Of a stretch of 64,000 nt of DNA, positions 46,760 through 55,122 are shown in pieces. The notes below the pieces were generated by a model. That model was not told where the DNA came from, did no database searches, and saw nothing but the letters and a program-made list of their open reading frames with translations. Source of the DNA: Lentzea alba (GTDB taxonomy: Bacteria > Actinomycetota > Actinomycetes > Mycobacteriales > Pseudonocardiaceae); contig NZ_JAAMPJ010000001.1 of assembly GCF_011067745.1 (NCBI RefSeq), positions 792,829-856,828 of the forward strand. Reading direction: 5' to 3'. Numbering within the stretch: the first letter of the stretch is position 1; every line of letters begins with the position of its first letter. A program made the translations under genes and the position numbers.

Positions 46760-47979
46760 ACCTCGACGAGGAGAAGCTGTTCGCTGCCCGGTTGCGCGCG
46801 GTCCGGAGCAGGCCGTACTTGGCGACGGCGTTGTTCGCCTTGCACGTGGTGCAATCGCGGCAGGTGCCGACGATGGCCGTGGACCGGCATTGGCGTTGCT
46901 ACGTGTCCGCGGCGTTCGTGGACCGCACTCCGTTGGAGGAACTGGCCGGGGTCTGGGTCCACGAGGTCTCCCACCTGATCCGCGACCACCACGGACGCAG
47001 TGACCGGTACGCGGCGAAGCACGAGCTGACCGGGCCGGGCGAGCGGCTGCGGATGAACATCGCCGCGGACTGCGAGATCAACGACGACGTGTTCGGCGAC
47101 GGGTTGGTGGCCCCCGCGGGTGCGGTTCAACCGGCCCTGCTCAGGTTGGACGACGGACAACTGATGGAGGACTACCTGGGCCAGTTCCGGCTCGGGCCGT
47201 TCACCGACGCGTTCGGCTGGCTGGACTGCGGCAGCGGCGCCGATGGTCTGGACCGGGGATGGGACCTGGGACCCGACGGCGCGCACGGGCTGACCGCGCA
47301 GGAACGGGATGCCGTCCGGTTCCGGGTGGCGCAGGGCATCACCGCCAGCCCAGGCGACGTGCCGCAGGGCTGGCGACGGTGGGCCGAGGAGGCGTTCCAG
47401 CCGCCGCAGCCGTGGCGGGAGCTGCTCGGAGCGGCGGTCCGCTCGGCTGCTTCCAGCTCAGGGGTGAGCGAGGACTACACCTACGGCCGGCCCTCGCGCA
47501 GGTCGGCCGGTCTGCCCGGCGTGATCCTGCCGAGCCTGCGCCGCCGGCCGCCGCGCACCGTCGTCATCGTCGACACCTCCGGGTCAGTGAGCGACGCCGA
47601 ACTGGGCAGCGCGATCGTCGAGATCGCGGCGATCGTCCGCGCGGTCGGCGGCCGGCGTGATCTCGTCTCGGTGATGTCGTGCGACGCCGCCGCTCATGTC
47701 ACGCAACCGTTGTGCCAGGCGGAAGGCATCCCACTGGTGGGCGGTGGCGGCACGGATCTGCGTGCCGGCTTCGCCAAGGCTCTGCGCACCAACCCCCGTC
47801 CCGACGTCATCGTCGCGCTGACCGACGGCCAGACGCCGTGGCCCGAGGCGCGACCGCCCTGCCGAACGGTGGTGGGGTTGTTTTCCCGGCCATCCCGATG
47901 GGACGAGGACGATCCCGACTACGTGCCGGACGCACCACCCGAGTGGGCGCGGGTGGTCTCCATCGGGTCCTCGGCCTGA
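46756..47979 (+). CDS. vWA-like metallopeptidase-domain protein (DUF2201 type)
   Basis: This 407-residue protein has an N-terminal metallopeptidase-like domain with WVHEVSHLIRDHHG (H69, E70, H73) and a following NIAADCEINDDVFG helix that supplies the usual acidic ligand. The C-terminal vWA-like domain has MIDAS sequence VDTSGSVSD (D273, S275, S277) and GGGGTDLRAGF. This two-domain form is the standard vWA partner of MoxR. A stem-loop (47993-48034) follows and may stop transcription from both sides. Confidence 0.85.
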   Translation: MNLDEEKLFAARLRAVRSRPYLATALFALHVVQSRQVPTMAVDRHWRCYVSAAFVDRTPLEELAGVWVHEVSHLIRDHHGRSDRYAAKHELTGPGERLRMNIAADCEINDDVFGDGLVAPAGAVQPALLRLDDGQLMEDYLGQFRLGPFTDAFGWLDCGSGADGLDRGWDLGPDGAHGLTAQERDAVRFRVAQGITASPGDVPQGWRRWAEEAFQPPQPWRELLGAAVRSAASSSGVSEDYTYGRPSRRSAGLPGVILPSLRRRPPRTVVIVDTSGSVSDAELGSAIVEIAAIVRAVGGRRDLVSVMSCDAAAHVTQPLCQAEGIPLVGGGGTDLRAGFAKALRTNPRPDVIVALTDGQTPWPEARPPCRTVVGLFSRPSRWDEDDPDYVPDAPPEWARVVSIGSSA

Positions 47980-47992
47980 ACAACGCCAGGAT

Positions 47993-48034
47993 GCGCGCCG
48001 AGCAGATCCCCCTGTCCCCGACTGCTCGGCGCGC
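47993..48034. terminator. Bidirectional hairpin between convergent genes
   Basis: GCGCGCCGAGCAG (47993-48005) pairs with CTGCTCGGCGCGC (48022-48034), a perfect 13-bp stem around a 16-base loop. It sits between the ends of the vWA gene and the convergent 48048-48989 gene. No long T-tract is present. Confidence 0.6.
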
Positions 48035-48047
48035 GGGCCGGCCCAGT

Positions 48048-48989
48048 TCAGTCCTCCAGCCACTGCAGGCCGTAGCTCAGGCCCTGCTGCAGGTCGTGGA
48101 ACTCCAGCGAGATGTCACCCAGCCGGTCGACGGTCAGGGCGTCGTCGCCCGGCACGAAGTCCTCGTAAGCCTTGGACGGCAGGCCGCTGATGCGCCACAC
48201 GTGTTTTGGCGCTCTGTTCGCGCCGTAGCGCACGCGGACCGAGAACTCCTCGCACCGGCGCAACGGCGTGAAGACGTAGTACGGGCGCATCCAGTGCCTT
48301 GGGTACGTGGTGAACTCGATGCTGTAGTTGTGCGCCTGGCCGAGGGTCAGCGGGGCGGGCAGGCGCACGACGAACCGGGAGTGCGACGACGACACCTGCT
48401 CCTCGGCCACGATCTCGCCGCCGTAGACCATCTCGGCGCGAATCTTGAACTCGTCACCGATTTCGGGGTGCCGTGGCGCGCTCATCGAGAGGATCAGTTC
48501 GTCCAGGTCGTCGACCGCGGCGATGATGCGGCGTTCCTCGGTCAGCGTCGGCAGGTCCTGGTCCAGCCGGAGGAAGCCGCGCAGCGATTCCACGTACCAG
48601 CCGTCCGGGGAGTACGAACCTGATTTCCGGTCGCGCATCCCGGCGTCGTAAAGCAGTTCCGCCAGGATTTTGAACGCGTTGTCGACACGGCGCCGGGCGG
48701 TGCGCGGGTCGCGGTCGTAGGTGTTGGCGAGCCAGGCGACGCGCTGGTCGAGGAACTCGCCGGCGGCGTCCGGGTGCAGGCCCAGGGCCACCGTCGCGGC
48801 CAGGTGCAGGTCACTCGGCAGCTTCGCGCTGAGCTTGGTCAGCCGGAGGATTATCTTCCGCCTGACCAGTGCGGGGTGGTCGATGTCGGTCACGCCGCAC
48901 GCGGTGCGCAGCGACAGGCCAACGCGCTCGTGCAGGTCGTCGGCCTTCAGCCCGCGGCCCCTGCGGATCTCCTTGAGCTCGTTGAACAT
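48048..48989 (-). CDS. Hypothetical protein with N-terminal helical domain
   Basis: This 313-residue soluble protein starts at ATG 48989 after GGTGGAGGG. The first 120 residues are helical and basic (ELKEIRRGRGLKADDLHERV, then LRLTKLSAKLPSDLHLAATV), a module I recognise as recurrent at the front of uncharacterised actinobacterial regulators. Residues 175-313 are strand-rich (FKIRAEMVYGGEIVAEEQ, HWMRPYYVFTPLRRCEEFSV) and could be a small beta-sandwich. It is transcribed in the same direction as the 11-gene operon but lies beyond that operon's terminator. Confidence 0.65.
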   Translation of the reverse strand: MFNELKEIRRGRGLKADDLHERVGLSLRTACGVTDIDHPALVRRKIILRLTKLSAKLPSDLHLAATVALGLHPDAAGEFLDQRVAWLANTYDRDPRTARRRVDNAFKILAELLYDAGMRDRKSGSYSPDGWYVESLRGFLRLDQDLPTLTEERRIIAAVDDLDELILSMSAPRHPEIGDEFKIRAEMVYGGEIVAEEQVSSSHSRFVVRLPAPLTLGQAHNYSIEFTTYPRHWMRPYYVFTPLRRCEEFSVRVRYGANRAPKHVWRISGLPSKAYEDFVPGDDALTVDRLGDISLEFHDLQQGLSYGLQWLED

Positions 48990-49173
48990 CTGCTGACCCT
49001 CCACCGGACCACCACCGCCTCTCTCGCCTTCAGATGAGCAGAACCAACAGACACAAAACAACCTCTGCGATCGAATGACTCTCCATGTTCCACACCCCCT
49101 TTCACCTCGGAAAAGAGCAGGGCAGGGCGATGGAGCGACACAAGGATTCCCACCGGTTCCCGATCGGGCCGAA

Positions 49174-49269
49174 CTAGAGAGAAACGAGGAAAAGGCCGAA
49201 GAGAAGGCCCGCGATGAACATCAAGACGCCCACCTTCAGCAATGTTCTGATCGACATCCAGAGTGTCAT
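49174..49269 (-). CDS. 31-residue single-pass membrane microprotein
   Basis: ATG 49269 follows GGGGGGAG at good spacing. The product has a short amphipathic start (TLWMSIRTLLK) and one hydrophobic helix (VGVLMFIAGLLFGLFLVSL). It lies after the terminator of the Crp gene and so would need its own promoter or read-through. Small size limits certainty. Confidence 0.45.
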   Translation of the reverse strand: MTLWMSIRTLLKVGVLMFIAGLLFGLFLVSL

Positions 49270-49306
49270 CGCGGTCTCCCCCCTCGGTTCCCTCGAAGAC
49301 AAGAGT

Positions 49307-49328
49307 GCCCCGGCCGCTGGGCCGGGGC
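49307..49328 (-). terminator. Terminator after the Crp/Fnr gene
   Basis: GCCCCGGCC (49307-49315) pairs with GGCCGGGGC (49320-49328) around a 4-base loop. Read leftward, the stem is followed by ACTCTTGTCTT. It marks the end of the leftward operon. Confidence 0.65.
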
Positions 49329-49348
49329 ATCGACGGATGGCAGGGTCG

Positions 49349-50041
49349 CTACCTGACATTTGGCAGGTAGCCGACGAGGGCGCGCAGCACGTCCGGACGG
49401 CCGATCGTCACGCGGGCCCGGGAGCTCGTGACGATGCCGCGGTCCCGCAGCACCGCGAACGCCCTGGCGACGGACCGCGGTGAGGCGTCGACCTGGCTCG
49501 CCACGTCCTGCTGGCTGAGCTTGATGCGCAACCTGATGCCGTTGTCCGTCAATATCCCGTGCAGGTCCACCAGCCGCAACAGGCAAGCGGCGACCCGTCG
49601 GGTCACGTCGAGCGACGCGAAGAGCGCCCTCTCCTCGCTCAGTTCGACCAGACGCCCGGCGAGTTGCTTGATCATCGCCATCGAGATGGCCGGCTGGGTG
49701 TGCAGCAGGTCGACGAACTGTTCGCGGAGCAGTTGCGCGACCGTCACCTCCTCCAGCGCGCGCACGCTGGCCGTGCGGTCCGAGCCGTGCACGGCGGCGA
49801 GGTCCCCGACGACGTCACCGGGGCCGCGGAACGCCAGCAGCAGATCGCGTCCGTCGTCGGTGGAGAGCGACACGCGCACCCACCCGCTCATCAGCACGAA
49901 CACGTGGTCCGTGGGATCCCCTTGGCGCAGAAGCACTTCGTCGGCGGAGAACGCGCGCCGAACCCCTGCGTCCGTCACGACCTCGCGGTCGCCGGCGGAC
50001 AGGTGGTCGAAGATCGACCCCGGAACCCACGGCCGGATCAT
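49349..50041 (-). CDS. Crp/Fnr-family transcriptional regulator
   Basis: This 230-residue protein has a cyclic-nucleotide-binding-like beta barrel (about residues 10-120: EVLLRQGDPTDHVFVLMSG, DLLLAFRGPGDVVGDLAAV), a dimer helix and a C-terminal winged helix (KLSQQDVASQVDASPRSVAR). No Cys cluster for an iron-sulfur centre is present. ATG 50041 shares one base with the preceding stop (TGATG). It is the last gene of the 11-gene operon, so it is probably the transcriptional output or autoregulator of that system. The cyclase-like protein four genes upstream makes a nucleotide ligand conceivable. Confidence 0.85.
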   Translation of the reverse strand: MIRPWVPGSIFDHLSAGDREVVTDAGVRRAFSADEVLLRQGDPTDHVFVLMSGWVRVSLSTDDGRDLLLAFRGPGDVVGDLAAVHGSDRTASVRALEEVTVAQLLREQFVDLLHTQPAISMAMIKQLAGRLVELSEERALFASLDVTRRVAACLLRLVDLHGILTDNGIRLRIKLSQQDVASQVDASPRSVARAFAVLRDRGIVTSSRARVTIGRPDVLRALVGYLPNVR

Positions 50042-50385
50042 CAGGCCCCCTTGACCTTCTGCTCGTCGAGCCACGCGCCCGCGTCGGTGGTCCACCGGGA
50101 CACGGGGGTCACACATCCAGTGGGTCCAGGCAAGCAGGTGTTCACGTTCCACAGCAAGAAGAACAGGAACACCAACGCGATCACGAAAAGTTTCGGCCGT
50201 TGCAGAACCCGTCCGAGGACGTGCACCACACCGGAGGTCGACGACTGCAGCCTGGTCAACGTCCAGGTGACCATTAACTCGGGCAGCAGGACCAGCACCA
50301 TCAGCGTGTCCAGCAACGCCTGGTGGAGCAGCTCGACGAGCCAGCCGGACAACGGCAGCCCGCCGAGCGCGTCAGTCGTCGTCAT
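50041..50385 (-). CDS. Small membrane protein
   Basis: This 114-residue protein has two hydrophobic segments (about residues 18-42 and 68-82: LFVIALVFLFFLLW). A short extracytoplasmic-type tail follows with two cysteines (NTCLPGPTGCV) that could form a disulfide. It overlaps the upstream band-7-like gene by 14 bases and the downstream Crp gene by one base. No family is recognised. Confidence 0.68.
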   Translation of the reverse strand: MTTTDALGGLPLSGWLVELLHQALLDTLMVLVLLPELMVTWTLTRLQSSTSGVVHVLGRVLQRPKLFVIALVFLFFLLWNVNTCLPGPTGCVTPVSRWTTDAGAWLDEQKVKGA

Positions 50386-51472
50386 CGTCGTCCCCGTAGT
50401 CCGGGGGCAGGTCGAGGAGGATCTCCGCGGTGATCGGCACCGACGAGATCTGCTCCGCCGTCATCCGCGGCCGTGCCGGTGGCGGCGCCGCGATCGGAAG
50501 CCCGCCCGAGGGCGCGGGCAGGCCGAGGGACGCCCTCGACAGCTGGTTGGCGATGACGGACGACGCCTGGCTCATGATGCTCTGCACGTCGCCGTGGGTG
50601 ACCAACCCGTTGTCCAGCAAGGAGCTCAGCAGCTCCTTCGCCGTCTCGAAGTCCAGCCGGTCGCGCTGCATGAACAGCGCCAGCACGTTGTTGACCTCCG
50701 CCGGGCTGCTCGCGAGCTGCAGCGCCACCAGCGATTCCTGGCCGCCTTCGAGCGCCCGGTGGTAGAAGTCCATCCGCCGCTGGGTGAGGCGCAGCTGGTG
50801 GTCGGCCTCGGCACGTTCCAGCGCCTGCCGGTTCGTCTCCTGTGCCCTCGTCAGCTCGGCGTTCTGCTGGATGGAGGTGGACTGGCGGACGTACTGCTGT
50901 GCGCTCCACTCGTGCCGTTTGCGGTTCTGCAGCTCTTCGAGCGCGGGGCCGTCCAGCGACAACGACACCGAACAGTGCACCAGCAGAACGCCCTGCGGGA
51001 GCATCAACGGGCCCTGGTCGGAGAAGTACCGGAGCATGGCCCGTTCCGCGGCCGGCCGTTCCTCGATGGCGTAGGAGTTGCTGATCTCGCGCAACGTCTG
51101 CCGCAGGTAGGGCGCGAGCACGTGGCCCGCCTCGGCCAGCCTGGTCTTCACCGCCTCGCACGGGTCACCGATCCGCCACCGCGCCGTCACCTCGGCGTGG
51201 AACGGGAACGCGTCCTCCTGTGCGGGCAGGTCGAGCGCGAGGGTGTACGGGTGCACGGAGGTGTCCACCAGGTAGACCGAGCGCGGCCGGTTGATCGTGA
51301 TCTCACCGGCGGTCAGCGGCCGGTCCGACTGGTAGAGCTGGCCGCGCCGGTCCAGGTAGACGGTGGCGCGTTCGCCGCCCGGCATCGGGCGGTCGCGGAA
51401 CAGGTCGCTGCGGCTCGGCTCCAGCTTGGTGATCAGCGGCTGGGCGGCGGGGTTCTGGTGTGGCTGGTTCAC
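50372..51472 (-). CDS. Band-7/SPFH-like protein with acidic tail
   Basis: This 366-residue protein has a beta-rich first part matching the PHB/band-7 pattern (VYLVDTSVHPYTLALDL, FPFHAEVTARWRIGDPCEAV, LRQTLREISNSYAIEERPAA) with no obvious N-terminal membrane helix. A long helical region (about 185-275, ELTRAQETNRQALERAEADH) follows, then a Pro-rich linker and a run of six Asp at the end. SPFH proteins scaffold membrane microdomains and bind partner ATPases. ATGA overlap with the upstream P-loop gene and overlap with the downstream membrane gene suggest one complex. Confidence 0.65.
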   Translation of the reverse strand: MNQPHQNPAAQPLITKLEPSRSDLFRDRPMPGGERATVYLDRRGQLYQSDRPLTAGEITINRPRSVYLVDTSVHPYTLALDLPAQEDAFPFHAEVTARWRIGDPCEAVKTRLAEAGHVLAPYLRQTLREISNSYAIEERPAAERAMLRYFSDQGPLMLPQGVLLVHCSVSLSLDGPALEELQNRKRHEWSAQQYVRQSTSIQQNAELTRAQETNRQALERAEADHQLRLTQRRMDFYHRALEGGQESLVALQLASSPAEVNNVLALFMQRDRLDFETAKELLSSLLDNGLVTHGDVQSIMSQASSVIANQLSRASLGLPAPSGGLPIAAPPPARPRMTAEQISSVPITAEILLDLPPDYGDDDDDD

Positions 51473-53703
51473 GGAAGGTTTTCCTCACGATCGAGTACGG
51501 CGATCAGCTCGACGACGGCTTCGATCGGGCCGTTGCGGCCCTTCGCCCAGCGGATCAGGTTGTGACGCAGGGACGCCCGGTTCCCGGCGACCCTGGCGAC
51601 GTCGACGAGCAGCGCGCCCAACGGCTCGCGTTGCGCCTCATCGCGCTGGGCGACGTTCACCCAGCGCCGGACGACCTCGTAGGTCTCCGGCAGGAAGAAC
51701 TGGGCCTGGATCGCGCGGGCGATCAACGTCACGACGGCGTCCCGGTGTTCGCCCTCCGCGACCCGCAGCAGGCCGGGCCACGGTTCCGCGCTGCCCTCGA
51801 CCTCCGCTTCGAGGAAGGTGCACAGCTGGAGCACGCAGTTCAGCCCGACCGTGCGGACCTGCAGCGACCGGGCGACCGTCCACTTCAGCAACGCCTCCAG
51901 CACCAGACCCAGCCGGTCGAGGTCGAGCGCCAGGTTGGTGATCGAGTCGGCGAGCGCGATGATCATCGCGGGCTCGTCGGTGTCCGCCGCCTTGCGCAAC
52001 AGCTTGAGCACCCGCGGCAGTTCCATGATCGGCAACGTGCCGAGGACGGCGACCGCCGCGATCCGGCGACCGGTCGCCTTCTCGCCCCGCAACCACCAGG
52101 TGAGCATGCGGTTGATCAACGGCTGGAGCTGCGGCTCCATCATCGGCAACCGCAACGCGCCGATCACGGCCTGACGTTCCCAGTTGTGGCGTTCGTCGGC
52201 CCACGGTTCCAGCACGTACTGACGGACGTGGTCGAACTCCGCGAGGCTCAGCAACCCCACCGCGACACCCGCACGGGTGCGCACCTGCCGGTCGGGCGAA
52301 CCGCCCAGGACGCGCAGCCACTCGCGCACCACCTGATGCGCCTCGGGGTACTCGCGCCAGACGTGTTCGAGCATCCGGCGCGGCCTGCGCCGGTCGCGGT
52401 ACCGGACGACCTCGACGGTCAGGCTGCCGAGATCGCTCTCCTCCACCGACGTGGTGATCTCGGCGTGCACCCGTTCGACGAGGCTCATCCGGCGCGCGGC
52501 GAACACGTCGCGCACCCGCGCCCGCCGATCCGGTATCTCGGCCGCCTGGAACGCTTTCGCGAGTTTGGTCGCGTTCTCCGACACGACCTGGACCGGCATG
52601 CCGTCGAACACCGCGAGGCTGATCGCGAACGCGCGTTCCTCGTTGTCGGCCAGCCCGTCGAACCACTCGCGGAACCCCGACTCCGCGCTGCGCGTGTAGC
52701 TCTGCCGCAGATCCTCCACGTCCCGCTGGCCCAGCACGATCTGCGACAGGCCGCGGCCGAACTCGGCCAGGTCGTGAGCACGCGGAGTGGCGTTGACGAC
52801 CTCCTCGACCAGTTCGCCGAACTCGGGGTAGTCGCCGAGTTCCTGGTCGGGCTTGCCGGACACCTTGAGCTGCACCTGGAAGTGGCTCGCCACCAACGCC
52901 CGGCCGTCCGCGAGCTGCGCGGTGTCGACGAGGAAGTGCGCGAGCTCGTGCTCGCGCATCGCCGTGCCCGCGTCGACCAGCACGATCATGCGGGCCCGTG
53001 CGTTCTCCAGCTGCCGCTGCCACAACCCGAGCGTGTACTCGTTCAGCGCGGCCGCCTGGTCGACCTCCAGCGACTCGAGCAGGTACCCGTGGTCGTCGGC
53101 GAGATCGAGCGCGCCGGACGGGGACCGCAGGCTCGTGTCCGGGCTCAGCTTGTCGACGCCCTCGGCGCACTCGCTGCCCAACAGGTGCAGCGCGGTCGCC
53201 GTGCGTCCCGAACCGGCCGGCCCCCGCAGCAGCACGATCCACTGGCTGCGCAGCCGTTCCCGCAACGCCTCGTAGCTCGCCGGCGCGACGAAGGTGGCGG
53301 TGACCGACCGGATCACCTCGGCCGAGATCGGGCCGCTGGGCACCGCCCGGTGGGTCCCGCCACCGGGCTGGCCGAGCGCGCCCGCGTCGACGAGGCCGAT
53401 CGAGCTGTTCAGGAAGATGTTGCCGATCGAGCGGTCACCGAGGATCGCGGCGACGGCGTGGTCCAGCGCGCGGGCGTCCTGGGACAGCTTGCGGGCGTTG
53501 CGCGGGTCGGAGGCGTTCCGCTTGGCGTCGGGCGGTTCCTCTTCTCCGCGCGCCTTGTTCGGCTGCTCTTCCTTCTTCTCCTGCTTCTCGGCCTTCTCGG
53601 CCTCGGGTTTCGCCTCCGCTTCCGGGGCGGGCGGCGGATCCGGCTTCGGGTCGGGTTTCGGCTCGACCGGGTCCGCGGGCTTTCCCTGGTCCGCGTCACT
53701 CAT
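51469..53703 (-). CDS. STAND-like P-loop protein with charged N-terminus and HEAT-like C-terminus
   Basis: This 744-residue protein has a Pro/Glu/Lys-rich disordered N-terminus (residues 1-65) and a conserved GNIFLNSSIG motif (94-103). A P-loop ATPase follows with Walker A RGPAGSGRTAT (160-170), where the usual Lys is Arg, and MIVLVDAG as Walker B. The second half is an all-helical, HEAT/ARM-like region (about 430-735). The Arg in the P-loop suggests altered or absent hydrolysis. I do not recognise a named family beyond STAND-like. It overlaps the cyclase-like gene by 8 bases and the band-7 gene by 4. Confidence 0.7.
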   Translation of the reverse strand: MSDADQGKPADPVEPKPDPKPDPPPAPEAEAKPEAEKAEKQEKKEEQPNKARGEEEPPDAKRNASDPRNARKLSQDARALDHAVAAILGDRSIGNIFLNSSIGLVDAGALGQPGGGTHRAVPSGPISAEVIRSVTATFVAPASYEALRERLRSQWIVLLRGPAGSGRTATALHLLGSECAEGVDKLSPDTSLRSPSGALDLADDHGYLLESLEVDQAAALNEYTLGLWQRQLENARARMIVLVDAGTAMREHELAHFLVDTAQLADGRALVASHFQVQLKVSGKPDQELGDYPEFGELVEEVVNATPRAHDLAEFGRGLSQIVLGQRDVEDLRQSYTRSAESGFREWFDGLADNEERAFAISLAVFDGMPVQVVSENATKLAKAFQAAEIPDRRARVRDVFAARRMSLVERVHAEITTSVEESDLGSLTVEVVRYRDRRRPRRMLEHVWREYPEAHQVVREWLRVLGGSPDRQVRTRAGVAVGLLSLAEFDHVRQYVLEPWADERHNWERQAVIGALRLPMMEPQLQPLINRMLTWWLRGEKATGRRIAAVAVLGTLPIMELPRVLKLLRKAADTDEPAMIIALADSITNLALDLDRLGLVLEALLKWTVARSLQVRTVGLNCVLQLCTFLEAEVEGSAEPWPGLLRVAEGEHRDAVVTLIARAIQAQFFLPETYEVVRRWVNVAQRDEAQREPLGALLVDVARVAGNRASLRHNLIRWAKGRNGPIEAVVELIAVLDREENLP

Positions 53704-54406
53704 GGGCGCCTCCGGGGTAGTTCCGCGCGTCGATCTTCCCGATTCGCCCGGCCTGGATGACGTTGCCGATGTTGTTGCCGCTGAAGTCGTTGCGGAAGCC
53801 CGAGTCGTCGCTCTTGCCGGTCTTGCACGCGGACGGCTCCGGCGTGACGACGGGCGGGTTCTGGTAGCCGGGCACCCATGCCCAGGCGACGCCGTTCTTG
53901 AGCTCGCCGAACTTCTCCCGCGGGAGCTTGCCGTAGCCGTGCTTGACCACGGTGCTGTACACGTGATCGGAGACGATCACGATGGCCTGCGCCCGTTGCG
54001 CCGCGCCGAGCGTCGCCTTCGCCTCGGGGAGGTCGCAGACGCGGAACGTCCGGGTCAGCTCCTCGCTGCTCCAGCCGCGGGCGTCGCGGTGCACGAATCC
54101 ACAGTGGACCGCGATGCGCAGCCGCAGCCACGTTTCCGACTCGATCGTCGCGTTGTAGCGGGCCAGCTCGTCGACCAGCGTCTGGGCCATCGGCGTCACT
54201 TCGAGCACACCCGCGTCGGCGATGAGCAGCACGCCGTCACCCCTGTCCTCGGTGACGCACTTGCCGTCGAGCAGCCCGGCGTTCTCCCTCGCCTTGTGCA
54301 GCATCGAGTAGAGCGCCCGGCGCAGCACCGGCAGCTCCTCGTTCTCCCGGTCGCTGGACTTCTCGATGTCCACCACCAGGAACGTCCTGGTGACCGGCTC
54401 GTTCAT
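53696..54406 (-). CDS. Cyclase-like protein with C-terminal NxxxGxVxQAGxIG tag
   Basis: This 236-residue protein resembles the class III nucleotide-cyclase fold. FLVVDIEKSS supplies D13 and TEDRGDGVLLI supplies D57 at the two metal positions, and LRLRIAVHCGFV matches a core strand. Later cyclase catalytic residues are not clear, so a product cannot be claimed. Residues 211-226 (NNIGNVIQAGRIGKID) form a short repetitive tag like that at the start of the NB-ARC protein at 41984-44098. ATG 54406 gives an 11-base gap from the peptidase gene. It may sense or make a nucleotide for the operon. Confidence 0.68.
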   Translation of the reverse strand: MNEPVTRTFLVVDIEKSSDRENEELPVLRRALYSMLHKARENAGLLDGKCVTEDRGDGVLLIADAGVLEVTPMAQTLVDELARYNATIESETWLRLRIAVHCGFVHRDARGWSSEELTRTFRVCDLPEAKATLGAAQRAQAIVIVSDHVYSTVVKHGYGKLPREKFGELKNGVAWAWVPGYQNPPVVTPEPSACKTGKSDDSGFRNDFSGNNIGNVIQAGRIGKIDARNYPGGAHE

Positions 54407-54417
54407 GTTGATTCCTC

Positions 54418-55122
54418 TCACGGCAACACTCCTCGTGCGCAGACGTGGTCGAGCACAACGGCGATCCCGTGCCGCACCACGGCTTCGCGCACGAGGCGGT
54501 AGCCACCGCCGTAGACCGGATCGGGGTTCTCCAGCGCGGACCGCCGCAAGGTGTCGGCGAACGGCGTGCGCTGACGTTTGAGCCAAGCGCCGGCGAACAG
54601 CTCGCAGACGCCCTCTTCCAGGGTTTGGTCGAGGTTGACCGCACCGCGCTGGGCGAGCCACGCGTGGCCGATCTCGTGCACGACCGTCGCGCAGAAGTGG
54701 GTCTCGGTGAGACCGCCGGCGATCTCGATGCCGAGCACGTCCGTCACCGCGGTGTCCACCCAGACGCGTTGCAGCGTGCGGCCGAGGCACAACGACCGCG
54801 TGTCGGGGTTCATCACGTCGGGGTCGACCAGCGTGACGCGAACCCGTTGCGGCAGCTCGATTCCGAGCGCCACCATGTCCGCGCGCACCCGCGGGATGTG
54901 TTTCCTGGCCTGTTGCTGTGTGTCCACGGCAACGCTCACGCAGGTCGGGCAGCGCACGGTCGTGGAAGTGAACCGTGCCCAGTTCCGTTCATCGGCGTGA
55001 CGCGGCCGCACGCACAGCGCGCATCTGTCCAGGACCTGGTGCGTGACGCAGGTCGCCTCTCCGTGCAACGAGATCTCGTAGCTGGCCATCGGCGGCAGGC
55101 CGCAGACCGTGCAGGACGTCAT
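54418..55122 (-). CDS. DA1-like zinc metallopeptidase with N-terminal zinc fingers
   Basis: This 234-residue protein has an N-terminal zinc-binding region (C4, C7, C25, H28, C34, C37, C58, C61) resembling the LIM-like part of protein DA1. The peptidase domain follows with VVHEIGHAWL (H149, E150, H153) and a downstream EEGVCELFAGAWL (E169-L181) that supplies the third ligand. DA1 peptidases cleave regulatory proteins in plants; bacterial relatives are mostly uncharacterised. It is coupled by ATGA to the kinase gene, so kinase control of this protease is an attractive inference. Confidence 0.82.
   Translation of the reverse strand: MTSCTVCGLPPMASYEISLHGEATCVTHQVLDRCALCVRPRHADERNWARFTSTTVRCPTCVSVAVDTQQQARKHIPRVRADMVALGIELPQRVRVTLVDPDVMNPDTRSLCLGRTLQRVWVDTAVTDVLGIEIAGGLTETHFCATVVHEIGHAWLAQRGAVNLDQTLEEGVCELFAGAWLKRQRTPFADTLRRSALENPDPVYGGGYRLVREAVVRHGIAVVLDHVCARGVLP

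Noticed and set aside
51460..53760. 766-codon open frame on the + strand
   Set aside because: Antisense shadow of the P-loop/HEAT-like gene; composition (Arg, Gln, His, Asp) is typical of the complementary frame in high-GC DNA.
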